Shown here: piece by piece, positions 9,576 to 18,632 of the stretch | Position numbering within the stretch: the stretch's first letter is position 1 | Layout of the letters: each line of letters begins with the position of its first letter | NCBI GenBank assembly: GCA_030432155.1 | Contig: JAUIHQ010000003.1 | Coordinates: 1 to 50,110, forward strand | Direction: 5' to 3' | Origin: a bacterium | GTDB lineage: Bacteria; Verrucomicrobiota; Kiritimatiellia; CAIVKH01 | Length of the DNA stretch: 50,110 nt | Translations under genes and position numbers: made by a program | The notes under the pieces: model-generated | Databases searched by the model: none | What the model was told of the DNA's origin: nothing | What the model saw: the letters and a program-made list of their open reading frames with translations, nothing else

Positions 9576-11400
9576 TCGGCCTCGGCTTCTGCATCTTCTT
9601 CTGACGCTCCAGCTCGCGGATACGGGCGTCGGATGTTTCGAGACGGTCGCGAAATGCCTGCAGTTCATCATGCAGCATGTTGACCTGGGCGTCGCGGTTT
9701 TCGACTTTGCGGTAGGCCGCCAGCAATTCCTGCTCGCGAGCCTCAAGCTCTTTCTCCATGTCTTTCTGGACCTGGAGAAGGCGGTTCAGCTCGTCATTCA
9801 ACTCCGATTCGCGGCCGGTGCCCTCTTCCAGGCCCGCCACCGTTTCGGACAGGGCGTCGGCATGGCGCTTCCAGTACGCAGCATTCTCCTGAGCCTTGGC
9901 CAGCTCGACTTTCATTTCCGCGGTGCGGGCTTCCAGTCCGCGCTTTGCCTCTTTCAAATCCGAGGCGAGTTTACGGTTATCCAGCTCCGCCTGCTCAAAC
10001 CTGGCCCGCCACGACGCAACCGCCTTGTCGTCGGTTTGCGCGGATTCCACCGCCTTCGACAGTTCCTTCTCCATGGCATCGATCTCTCCGGAAAGCTCGC
10101 TGACCCGGCCGACCGCATCGTCCAGCAATCCGGCCTGGGCCACGACCTCGTCCTGCAACTGTTCGAGGGCGCCGGTCAGTTGCGCCTTTTCTTCCGTCAG
10201 GGTTTCAATGTCCGCCTTGAGCCGTTTCTCCATGGCGAGGAAATCCTCGATGGTCGCCTCCCGTTCCGCGAGGCCGGCCTTGAGTTCATCCATCTCCTCG
10301 TTCAGGGCGGCGAGGCGCGCCTGTTCGGCAGCCGCCGCCGCGGTCTGCTCGGCAGCGCGGGCGGTCGCCTGTTCGGCGAGTGTCACTGCGGCATCCATTT
10401 CCTTTTTCTGTTCCTCCACCACCGTCTGCAGCGAGGTCAGGGAGCGGGACAGGGAAGCATTGTTGCGCCTCAACTCTTCGAGGTCGCCTTTCATTCGAGC
10501 CTCGGTCTGTCGATAGGTCTCGATGGTGCTGTCCCGTTCCGCGAGAGCGGCGCGGGCCTCGGCGAGTTCTTTTTTGACTGCGGCGAATTCCTCCGGGTCG
10601 GCGGTTTCGGTCTCCGCGATAAAGGTCTCCAGCGACTCAATCTCCAGATCAAGCATCCGGTTGCGTTCCGCCAGCTCCACCCGGTTGGAGGCAACCTCGG
10701 ATAGTTCGGTCCGGGCTTCCTCAAGGCGCATCATGGCGTTGGCCAGCGCGTTGGTCACCGCCTGTAGCTCCTGCTCCAGCTCCCGGCCGCGGGTCCGGGC
10801 ATCTTCGATTTCAGAGGTCATCTCCACCGCTTCCGCGGCGGTTACCTCGCGCACGCGATTGATTTCCTGCTGGAGGCGGGCCACCACGCCGGTCAGCGCC
10901 TGAAAGGGTTCGAGCTCCTCCACCTTCGCCTGAAGCCGGTCCCGTTCGGTCGCAAGCGCGGCAAGGCCGGCCTCGTATCCGTACCGGACGTCGGGGGCGC
11001 GGGCCGGCGCGGCCTCCGCGGTTTCCGGCGGCACAACATCATCCGCCGGAGCCTCGGTCACCGGTTCCGATTCCTCCGGCTCCGATTCGGGCGACGGTTC
11101 GGCTGTCTGCACGGTTCCGCCCAGAGATTCGATCTGGTTGATGCAGTAGGAAATCCGGTACTCTACAATTTCGGGATTCCAGGCGGGATACCGGCGGGCT
11201 ACCTCGCGATACAGGTCAAGCGCCTCCTGGAACAGGGTGACCGCTTCGCCTCCCCGTCCGGCCCGGGCCGCCTGCTCCGCCTTGACCACCGCGACGTAGG
11301 CGTCCACCTGCTCCGAAGGTGTCTGGGCCGCGGCGGGCAGCAGCGTAAACAGTCCGACGGCGGCAACCGCAATCGAATATCGCAGGAAGCAGCGGATCAT
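9541..11400 (-). CDS. exported long coiled-coil protein
   Basis: Signal peptide MIRCFLRYSIAVAAVGLFTLLPAAAQ, then extended E/A/L/R/K heptad-rich sequence; overlaps the upstream gene by an ATGA-type junction. Confidence 0.75.
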   Translation of the reverse strand: MIRCFLRYSIAVAAVGLFTLLPAAAQTPSEQVDAYVAVVKAEQAARAGRGGEAVTLFQEALDLYREVARRYPAWNPEIVEYRISYCINQIESLGGTVQTAEPSPESEPEESEPVTEAPADDVVPPETAEAAPARAPDVRYGYEAGLAALATERDRLQAKVEELEPFQALTGVVARLQQEINRVREVTAAEAVEMTSEIEDARTRGRELEQELQAVTNALANAMMRLEEARTELSEVASNRVELAERNRMLDLEIESLETFIAETETADPEEFAAVKKELAEARAALAERDSTIETYRQTEARMKGDLEELRRNNASLSRSLTSLQTVVEEQKKEMDAAVTLAEQATARAAEQTAAAAAEQARLAALNEEMDELKAGLAEREATIEDFLAMEKRLKADIETLTEEKAQLTGALEQLQDEVVAQAGLLDDAVGRVSELSGEIDAMEKELSKAVESAQTDDKAVASWRARFEQAELDNRKLASDLKEAKRGLEARTAEMKVELAKAQENAAYWKRHADALSETVAGLEEGTGRESELNDELNRLLQVQKDMEKELEAREQELLAAYRKVENRDAQVNMLHDELQAFRDRLETSDARIRELERQKKMQKPRPINAAPAISDGP

Positions 11401-12413
11401 GGCGCGTTCAGGACCGCTTCGAGTTCCGAATCCGCTTCACTGCCGAGGCGCAATGCCTTCTGATACACCTCGCGGGCCCGGTCCAGATCCGGGGATTTGG
11501 CCCCGGCCAGCACGACGGCAAGATTGTAGTGATAATCGGGGGCGTTGGGACTCAACTCCACCGCCTTTTCAAGTTCACGGATGGCCGAACGCTCCTTGCC
11601 CCGGTCATGCAACACAATGCCATAATAGTTGTGGTACTGGGCGTTGCCGGGATCCCCCTTCACCGCGCGGGAAAGGGACCGTTCAGCATCGCGCAGGTTG
11701 CCGTCATTCCACTCCAGCAATCCGTGCAGGGCCAGTCCCTGGGGAATACTGTCGTCTTCTTCCAGGGCCGCTTCCACCAGGGCTCGGGCGGGCCCGAATT
11801 CTCCCTTGGCGAACAGGCAGGCGGCGATGCCGAGGCGCGCGGAGAGGAGGCCCGGCGCGAGGTTCGCCGCGGTCCGGAACGCTTTTTCCGCCCCGCCGGT
11901 ATCCCCGGCCGCCAGCAGGCGGTTGCCGGTAGCGACGAGGCTGATGGCCTGGCTGCTGGTTTCCTCATTGCCTCCGGCGGGTTTTTTGGCCGGGCGAGCC
12001 TGCTCGGTCTCGGTGGCGGCGGGCGCGGCGCCGGCGAGAGCGTAAATCGAAGCGGTGATGCCGGCGGCTTCCTCATCCAGACGGTCGATATCCTTCTGAA
12101 TCTTTTCTTTCTCCTGGATGATGTCGTCGGAGGCGTACTTGATATCCCGGATGCGGGTACCCGCGTCATACAATTCGCGACGCAGGTCGGTGAGTTTGTC
12201 CTCCATCTCCCGGATTTGATCCTGCAGCTTCTCCCGGCCTTTTCCGAGCCGCTCCAAATCCTTCTCCAACCGGTCGATTTCCTTGCGCCCCACGGCATCC
12301 TGGGACGCGGGCATTGTCACGATGTCCTCGCCGTTCGGGGCGGTGGAGGCACATCCGGTGATGCCCAGTATAAAGATAAGGGACAGCATCAGGCTGATCA
12401 GGTGTCGTATCAT
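11397..12413 (-). CDS. TPR lipoprotein with coiled-coil region
   Basis: MIRHLISLMLSLIFILGITGCAST lipobox; TPR-like repeats (AYHNYYGIVLHDRGKERSAIRELEKAVELSPNAPDYHYNLAVVLA). Start set from GGGAG RBS spacing; the ORF-track extension to 12809 is rejected. Confidence 0.8.
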   Translation of the reverse strand: MIRHLISLMLSLIFILGITGCASTAPNGEDIVTMPASQDAVGRKEIDRLEKDLERLGKGREKLQDQIREMEDKLTDLRRELYDAGTRIRDIKYASDDIIQEKEKIQKDIDRLDEEAAGITASIYALAGAAPAATETEQARPAKKPAGGNEETSSQAISLVATGNRLLAAGDTGGAEKAFRTAANLAPGLLSARLGIAACLFAKGEFGPARALVEAALEEDDSIPQGLALHGLLEWNDGNLRDAERSLSRAVKGDPGNAQYHNYYGIVLHDRGKERSAIRELEKAVELSPNAPDYHYNLAVVLAGAKSPDLDRAREVYQKALRLGSEADSELEAVLNAP

Positions 12414-12551
12414 CGTCATTCTCCCTTTCAGGACTGCCGCGGGACGTGTTTGCCCCTGCACGCAATCGCATCCGGTATAGCGGGAGAACCGGGGGATTGC
12501 AAGCGTACGGGGACTTGCCAAAGCGGCCCAAGGCTGTAGGTTGCGGCATAG

Positions 12552-13919
12552 ATGAACCTGCTTCACGACCCGATACCCGTCCTGACCCGCCGCATTGCGG
12601 TACCGGCGAGCATCGGCTTTCTGTTCAACACCCTGTTCAATGTTGTCGATACCTGGTACGCGGGCAAGGTCTCGACCGACGCCCTCGCCGCACTGGGCCT
12701 TTCGTTTCCCGCGTTCTTCCTCGTGATCGCGGTCAGCACCGGCCTGTCCACCGGCGTGTCGGCCCTGATGGCGAACGCGCATGGCGAGGGGCGGGCGGGC
12801 CAGGCTCACCGGTACGGAGCTCAGGCCATTGCGTTCGGCGTCTTCACGTCGTGGGTGATCGGGGCCGTCGGCATCTTCGGGTCCCGCCCGTTCTTTGCGT
12901 GGATGGGGGCGGAAGGCGCGCCGCTGGAACTGGCGACGGTCTACATGCAGATCATCTTCGCCGGCTCAATCTTCTTCATTCTGAATCATGTGCTGAATGC
13001 TTCGCTGCTGGCGATGGGCGACACCACCACCTACCGGAATGTGCTGATCCTTGGCGTGCTGCTGAATCTCGTATTCGATCCCTGGTTCATCTTCGGCGGC
13101 TACGGGCTGCCCGCGATGGGATTCGCCGGCATCGGCTACTCAACCGTCCTGATCCAGGCGGTCAGCCTGTTGTATATGATCCACAAGGTCCGGGCCGGGG
13201 GGAGCATGCGGGGCGCCAAACCCGCGGACTTCCGTCCCGCGTGGCGGGATCTCGTGGATATCCAGCGGCAGAGCCTCCCTGCCACCGCAAACATGCTGAC
13301 CGTCGGGATCGGCATTCTCGTCCTCACCTATTTCGTGAACCGGTTCGGCCCGAAAGCGGTGGCGGCCTACGGCATCGCCACCCGCATCGAGCAGATCATC
13401 CTCCTCCCCGGGATCGGCCTCAATTTTTCCGTCCTGACCCTGGTCGGACAGAACAACGGCGCCCGGAAATACCGGCGGGTCCGGGAAGCGGTGTGGACCG
13501 CGTTGAAGGACGGGGCCTGGCTGATGACCGCGGGGGCGATTCTGATCCTGCTCTTCGCCCGGCAGGCCATGGGCTGGTTCACCAACGACCCCGACGTCAT
13601 CCGCATCGGCGCCGAGTACCTGCGGATCGCCGCGTTCGTACTCTATGCATACATCCTGCTCTTCGTTCTCACCTCGGCGCTCCAGGGGTTGAAGCGCCCG
13701 ATGTATGCCATCTGGATGGGACTCTACCGGCAACTGCTTGCCCCGGTGCTGCTGATCCTGCTGTTCGAGCATTACACCTCGCTCGGGTTGTACGGCATCT
13801 GGTGGACGGTGCTCATCACCACCTGGTCGGCCGGCCTGTTCACGGTATGGTATGTTCGCCGCCGTCTTCCCTCGGATGAAACTTTCTCCGCCGATTCGTT
13901 TGCAAATCATGCCCGTTGA
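12552..13919 (+). CDS. MATE family efflux transporter
   Basis: 12-TM pattern; IAVPASIGFLFNTLFNVVDTWYAGKVSTDALAALGLSFP. Confidence 0.92.
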   Translation: MNLLHDPIPVLTRRIAVPASIGFLFNTLFNVVDTWYAGKVSTDALAALGLSFPAFFLVIAVSTGLSTGVSALMANAHGEGRAGQAHRYGAQAIAFGVFTSWVIGAVGIFGSRPFFAWMGAEGAPLELATVYMQIIFAGSIFFILNHVLNASLLAMGDTTTYRNVLILGVLLNLVFDPWFIFGGYGLPAMGFAGIGYSTVLIQAVSLLYMIHKVRAGGSMRGAKPADFRPAWRDLVDIQRQSLPATANMLTVGIGILVLTYFVNRFGPKAVAAYGIATRIEQIILLPGIGLNFSVLTLVGQNNGARKYRRVREAVWTALKDGAWLMTAGAILILLFARQAMGWFTNDPDVIRIGAEYLRIAAFVLYAYILLFVLTSALQGLKRPMYAIWMGLYRQLLAPVLLILLFEHYTSLGLYGIWWTVLITTWSAGLFTVWYVRRRLPSDETFSADSFANHAR

Positions 13920-13948
13920 TTTAGATTCGAAAAAACAAGGTGACCAAC

Positions 13949-15118
13949 ATGATAGATAAATCTTTCCCCCCATTCAGCCTCTCCCGACTCCTCAGCACCG
14001 TATTCTCGCCGGTGAAGGGCGAAACCATCGGCGTCATGATCGACCTGCCGGAACCGGAGAAGGCGGAACACCTCCGCTTCCTCGCCAATCCTGCCTTCAC
14101 GATTCAGAAGATCGCCCATGATGTCTTCTGGGAAGGCCTGAAAGACGGGGTCGCTGAAGAGCTCGGGCTCAAGCTCGGGGGTTTTTATGCCTACCGGATC
14201 ACCGGCGGCAGCAATCTCGACCTGCCGGACGAGGCGTGGACACCGAATGACGGAAAGGTATCGCTGGAAAAGGACGTGTACCCCAACCACGACATTCTTC
14301 TCTGCATTTCCACGTATTCGGCGACCGCACCCCTGACCGCTCACGCCAAAAAGATCGGCTTCCGCGGGGCCACGCTGCACGGCGTGAACAACATCATTCT
14401 CAACTCGGGACTGGCGGTGAATTACAACGAGGTCAGCATCGAGGCGGAAAAGCTGCGCGGGGCCCTGACCGGGGCGGATGCGTTCGAGATCGATTTCGAA
14501 TGCCTCGGCAAAACCTACACCCTCCGGCTGGAATGCGGCCGGCAGGAGGCACAGAAGAGTCACGGCCTGTGCCCGCCGGGCAAGCCCGACATCGCCAACC
14601 TGCCCGCCGGCGAAGTGTACTTTGTCCCGACCTCGGCATCCGGCTTATTCCCGATGCACTATGAAGAGGATCGCGATACCGTCGGACTGCAGCATGTCGA
14701 GGACGGATACGTGGTGAAGGCGGAACTGCTGAAGGGCAACCAGGAGCTCATCAACCGCCACAACGAAAAACTCAAGAACGACAAACCCACCGGCATCATC
14801 GGCGAGCTCGGATTCGGCACCCAGGAACTACCGGTATCCGGCCACGATATTCAGGATGAGAAAATCCGCGGGACGGTTCATGTCGCCACCGGGCGATCCG
14901 ACCACCTCGGGGGGCATGTGGATTCATCGAGCTTCAAGGACAAGTCTCACGCCACCCATGACGACATCCTGTTCGCCCCCTTCAAGACCCCGGAGGTCCA
15001 CGTGCCCCAGGTCCGGATGTACAAGGATGGCGAGGTGATACCGGTGCACGAAAACTTCGCCATCACCGACTACCTGAAAAAAGCCCTCGCCGGCGCCTCA
15101 CCGGTCACCGCGTCCTGA
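13949..15118 (+). CDS. M29 (AmpS-like) aminopeptidase-related protein
   Basis: PAGEVYFVPTSASG...GIIGELGFGTQ...GTVHVATGRSDHLGG...HDDILFAP resembles M29 metal ligand motifs (E...H...HxD). AAGGTG RBS before ATG 13949. Confidence 0.6.
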   Translation: MIDKSFPPFSLSRLLSTVFSPVKGETIGVMIDLPEPEKAEHLRFLANPAFTIQKIAHDVFWEGLKDGVAEELGLKLGGFYAYRITGGSNLDLPDEAWTPNDGKVSLEKDVYPNHDILLCISTYSATAPLTAHAKKIGFRGATLHGVNNIILNSGLAVNYNEVSIEAEKLRGALTGADAFEIDFECLGKTYTLRLECGRQEAQKSHGLCPPGKPDIANLPAGEVYFVPTSASGLFPMHYEEDRDTVGLQHVEDGYVVKAELLKGNQELINRHNEKLKNDKPTGIIGELGFGTQELPVSGHDIQDEKIRGTVHVATGRSDHLGGHVDSSSFKDKSHATHDDILFAPFKTPEVHVPQVRMYKDGEVIPVHENFAITDYLKKALAGASPVTAS

Positions 15119-15126
15119 TCGGGCGG

Positions 15127-15885
15127 ATGATGAGCGAGGCGTTCTACGAAACCGGAGAGGCCGTCGGACAGTACCTGTTTTTCCACTACGGAAAAATCAC
15201 GGACTATATGCCCTACCCCCAGGGTCCGGTCGAAGCCTTCGGGTTTCCGGTCCGTGTCGTCACCGGGATGGTGGATTCATCCACCCTCCCCCCATCTCCC
15301 CGCGCACTCGATCTCGGCTGCGCGGTCGGCCGCACCAGTTTCGAGCTGGCGAGGTTCTGCGGGGAGGTTGTCGGCATCGATGCCTCGGCCCGCTTCATCG
15401 AAGCTGCACAGGCCATGCAACGCGAGGGGCGGCTGGAGCATGATGTCCTGATCGAAGGAGCCCGGCGGATGCAGGTGACCGCGGAAGCGCCGGTCGATGT
15501 CGACCGGACCCGGGTCGATTTCCGGGTCGGCGACGCCCAGGCCCTACCCGACGATCTCGGCGCCTTCGATCTTGTGGTTGCAGCCAACCTGATCGACCGC
15601 CTCCCCGACCCCGCAGCCTGCCTCGCCCGCATGGAGAGCCTGGTGAAACCCGGCGGGCGGCTGGTCATCACCTCGCCATACACCTGGCTGATCGACTACA
15701 CGCCGAAACAGAACTGGCTGTATTCACCGGACGGCGACACCCCCACCCGCGACATCATCGCCCGGGCACTCGGTCCGGCATTCACGCTCGAACATCACAC
15801 CGACCTCCCCTTCCTCATCCGCGAACATGCCCGCAAGTATCAATGGAGTGTGGCCGAAGGTACGAGATGGATGCGGGGAGTATAG
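15127..15885 (+). CDS. stand-alone 4-mercaptohistidine N1-methyltransferase (OvoA C-terminal-domain-like)
   Basis: YETGEAVGQYLFFHYG...MPYPQGP...FPVRVV...ALDLGCAVGRTSFELARFCGEVVGID...AANLIDRLPDP...SPYTWLIDYT matches the OvoA methyltransferase domain pattern (TIGR04345-like). Confidence 0.8.
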   Translation: MMSEAFYETGEAVGQYLFFHYGKITDYMPYPQGPVEAFGFPVRVVTGMVDSSTLPPSPRALDLGCAVGRTSFELARFCGEVVGIDASARFIEAAQAMQREGRLEHDVLIEGARRMQVTAEAPVDVDRTRVDFRVGDAQALPDDLGAFDLVVAANLIDRLPDPAACLARMESLVKPGGRLVITSPYTWLIDYTPKQNWLYSPDGDTPTRDIIARALGPAFTLEHHTDLPFLIREHARKYQWSVAEGTRWMRGV

Positions 15886-15976
15886 ATGGCGGGACATCTT
15901 GAATCATGAGGTGGCGATAAAGGTGCGTCACCCCCATTGGCGAAGCTCGGTAATCGCCTGGAATTCCTGCGGATTG

Positions 15977-16036
15977 GTGTGATTCGCGGGCCTTTTCCTT
16001 CCTTCCACAAGGGCAACCGGGAGGTTGCCCCTCCGG
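15977..16036. repeat. REP-like repeat copy 1 (hairpin 16011-16036)
   Basis: gtgtgattcgcgggccttttccttccttccacaaGGGCAACC-GGGA-GGTTGCCCctccgg; shares about 60 bp with copy 2. Confidence 0.7.
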
Positions 16037-16157
16037 GAAAATCCCTCCCTCGGATGGGGGGCGTTCGGTCCATACAACGGGCACCTTACCCGACGAGGCG
16101 CGAAGCGCACCGGCCTTTCATCCTTCATACTTCATACTTCCGCTTTCGCGAAGATCC

Positions 16158-16217
16158 GTGTGATTCGTGGGCCTTTTCCTTCCTTCCACGAGGGCAAGCG
16201 GGAGCTTGCCCCTCCGG
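16158..16217. repeat. REP-like repeat copy 2 (hairpin 16192-16217)
   Basis: gtgtgattcgtgggccttttccttccttccacgaGGGCAAGC-GGGA-GCTTGCCCctccgg. Confidence 0.7.
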
Positions 16218-16233
16218 TGGTGAGGAGACGTCA

Positions 16234-17655
16234 TTACCATTGGTCCGGGTCGCCGAATCCCTCTTCAATGGGAAGAACCGGCTCGCCGTTCATGTTCCAC
16301 ATCACGACGTTGAACTGGTCCTCGAGAAACAGGGGCTTCACCGCTTCCCCGGCGATCTGGTTCAGATACTCCTTCATGGATGCAACTTTTTCAGGATGAG
16401 CATCGGCGAGGTTCGTTTCTTCCGATGGATCCGCGGATAGATCATACAACTGTACGGATGCCGGCAGAAGCACCTGCCAGATCAGCTTCCAATCCCCCTG
16501 CCGCAACGCGGCGCGGAACGGCTCGATGTTGTACAGGATCTCGTTGCGGGGCGACGGCTCGCCCGCGGCGATGGTATCCCAGACATTGAGCCCGTCGAGG
16601 GGTTTGCACTTGTCGGTCGAGGCTCCGGCGAGGGCGGCGAGCGTCGGATAAAAATCGACCACATGCAGCAGACCGTCCACTTCCTGCGCCTCGATGCGTC
16701 CCGGCCAGTTGGCGAACGCGCAGACCCTGGTTCCGCCCTCGTGAAGCGACGCCTTGCCGTCGCGATACGGACCGTTGTCACAGGGGATCGTTACCTTCGA
16801 CATGTCGGCCATGACGCCGGCAAACATGGGGTTCTTCGTTCCGCCATTGTCGCTATGGAACAGAATCAGCGTGTTCTCGCGCATCCCCTTCTTCTCGAGG
16901 GCGGCCACGATCCGACCCACCTGGTCGTCGAGGCAGCTCACCATACCTGCATAGATCCGCCGGGTCGGATCGGCTATGTCGGGGAAGCGGTCAATATACT
17001 CCTGCGGCGCCTGGTACGGTGTGTGGGGCGCGTTAAAGGCAAGATAGAGATAAAGAGGTGTCGCGGGATCATGATTCTCAATCAACCGGACGGCATCGTC
17101 GCCGAACAGCTCGGTCGTGTAGCCTTCCTCTTCGAGCGGTTCATTGTTGCGGTACCAGTCGAGAACGCCGTGTTCCATGTGGGTAAAGTAATCGAGCTCC
17201 CCGATCATCGCCCCGTACTGGTAATCAAACCCGCGCTGGCGGGGCCAGTACTTGCGGTCCGCATGGCCGAGATGCCACTTGCCGATGATTGCGGTCTTGT
17301 ACCCGGCCTCGCCGAGGCACTGGGGCATCAGCCATTCCTCGGTATCCAGTCCGTACGATGAAACCGAGGGGATCACCGCGGTCTGCAGGCCGTACCGGAA
17401 GGGATAGCGCCCGGTCATCAGCGCCGCCCGGGTCGGGGTGCACATCGGCTGAACATAGAACTGTGTCAGCTTCGCCCCCTCCGCGGCCAGCCGGTCCAGG
17501 TTCGGCGTCTTGAAGTCGGTACAGCCGTTGAAACCGACATCCTTCCACCCAAGATCGTCGGCGACGATGTGGATGATATGCGGTTTCTCCCCGGCATGGA
17601 CGAGGGGGCCGACCAGCGAAACAGCGACAAGAACCAACCAACGAATGCTTCTCAT
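16234..17655 (-). CDS. Cys-type sulfatase (arylsulfatase-like), exported
   Basis: Signal peptide MRSIRWLVLVAVSLVGPLVHA; HIVADDLGWKDVGFNG; C-T-P-T-R formylglycine motif (QPMCTPTRAALMTGRYPFRYG); HSDNGG. Confidence 0.94.
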   Translation of the reverse strand: MRSIRWLVLVAVSLVGPLVHAGEKPHIIHIVADDLGWKDVGFNGCTDFKTPNLDRLAAEGAKLTQFYVQPMCTPTRAALMTGRYPFRYGLQTAVIPSVSSYGLDTEEWLMPQCLGEAGYKTAIIGKWHLGHADRKYWPRQRGFDYQYGAMIGELDYFTHMEHGVLDWYRNNEPLEEEGYTTELFGDDAVRLIENHDPATPLYLYLAFNAPHTPYQAPQEYIDRFPDIADPTRRIYAGMVSCLDDQVGRIVAALEKKGMRENTLILFHSDNGGTKNPMFAGVMADMSKVTIPCDNGPYRDGKASLHEGGTRVCAFANWPGRIEAQEVDGLLHVVDFYPTLAALAGASTDKCKPLDGLNVWDTIAAGEPSPRNEILYNIEPFRAALRQGDWKLIWQVLLPASVQLYDLSADPSEETNLADAHPEKVASMKEYLNQIAGEAVKPLFLEDQFNVVMWNMNGEPVLPIEEGFGDPDQW

Positions 17656-17795
17656 ACCCAAACCACCTTTCGAATCAACGGCCATCTGTATAACGGGAAC
17701 AAGGCGAAGAACATATGTGGCATTTCGGCAAAGTTCAAGCTGATCGGAATACGGGCGGGTTGCCCTTAATCAGCTTTTCGTGTATGGTTTCATGC

Positions 17796-18056
17796 ATGGC
17801 AACAAAAACCATATCGCTTGAACTCGATGCCTATGAGTTGTTGAAATCGGCCAAGCGGCCCGGGGAGTCCTTCTCCCAGGTCGTCCGTCGGGCCTCATTC
17901 GGCCCATCGGATGCCTCCGGCAAATCCATTCTCGAGGTTCTCCGCGAGCGCCGACCTTCCTATGGCGACACCAGCGCTGTGGCCTATCACGAGAAGCATC
18001 CGGAGAGGGACCGTCCCGCCAGCCCATCAGCCTGGGGAGAGCACCCGTCACCTTGA
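17796..18056 (+). CDS. VapB-type antitoxin (PF02697/DUF217-like)
   Basis: [39 protein letters not shown] overlap with a PIN-domain gene. Confidence 0.75.
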   Translation: MATKTISLELDAYELLKSAKRPGESFSQVVRRASFGPSDASGKSILEVLRERRPSYGDTSAVAYHEKHPERDRPASPSAWGEHPSP

Positions 18057-18451
18057 AGTTGCTGGATACATCTTTCCTGATCGACCTGCACCGGGAGTGG
18101 GCCAAAACCGGGATGGGTCCGGCCATGAGGTTTCTCCATTCGAACGATACCGAGCAGATGGGCGTGTCGACCATTAGCCGATTGGAATTTCTGGAAGGCT
18201 TCACCCGGACCGGAGAAGGCGAACTCTTCCTCGCCCCCTTCATCTCGCTGGATGTCACCCATCAAACGGCACGAATCGGAAGCCGAATTCGCCAAGGTCT
18301 GCGGAAGGACGGTATGATGATCGGAGACTTCGACATCCTGATCGCCGCAACCGCGCTGGAGCACGGCATTGTATTGGTCACAGGCGATACCGGCCATTAC
18401 CATCGGATCCGGGATCTGGAACTGGAAGCGTACCGGGAACTCGAAGCCTGA
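18053..18451 (+). CDS. VapC-type PIN-domain toxin
   Basis: [14 protein letters not shown]...[12 protein letters not shown]...[41 protein letters not shown] acidic residues present. TTG start. Confidence 0.86.
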   Translation: MKLLDTSFLIDLHREWAKTGMGPAMRFLHSNDTEQMGVSTISRLEFLEGFTRTGEGELFLAPFISLDVTHQTARIGSRIRQGLRKDGMMIGDFDILIAATALEHGIVLVTGDTGHYHRIRDLELEAYRELEA

Positions 18452-18508
18452 CGCTCTCATACCAATTACAAATACGCATCGGTATACATGCGCCAGACGC
18501 TTGGTTTC

Positions 18509-18560
18509 AGGTTTCAGTGTTCAGGTGTCAGGAGGGCCTGAAACCTGACACCCGAAACCT
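18509..18560. repeat. intergenic inverted repeat/hairpin
   Basis: GGTGTCAGG (18524-18532) pairs with CCTGACACC (18544-18552); outer AGGTTTC (18509-18515) pairs with GAAACCT (18554-18560). Confidence 0.45.
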
Positions 18561-18632
18561 ATTGAGGAAGACCGAAACAATACCGATACGTTCTTCCGAC
18601 TGGTATCCGTATCGAGCAGGGATGGCCGTGTA

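Noticed and set aside
12446-13879. 477-aa plus-strand ORF in MATE region
   Set aside because: Alternate frame of the MATE gene; Arg/Pro-rich translation.
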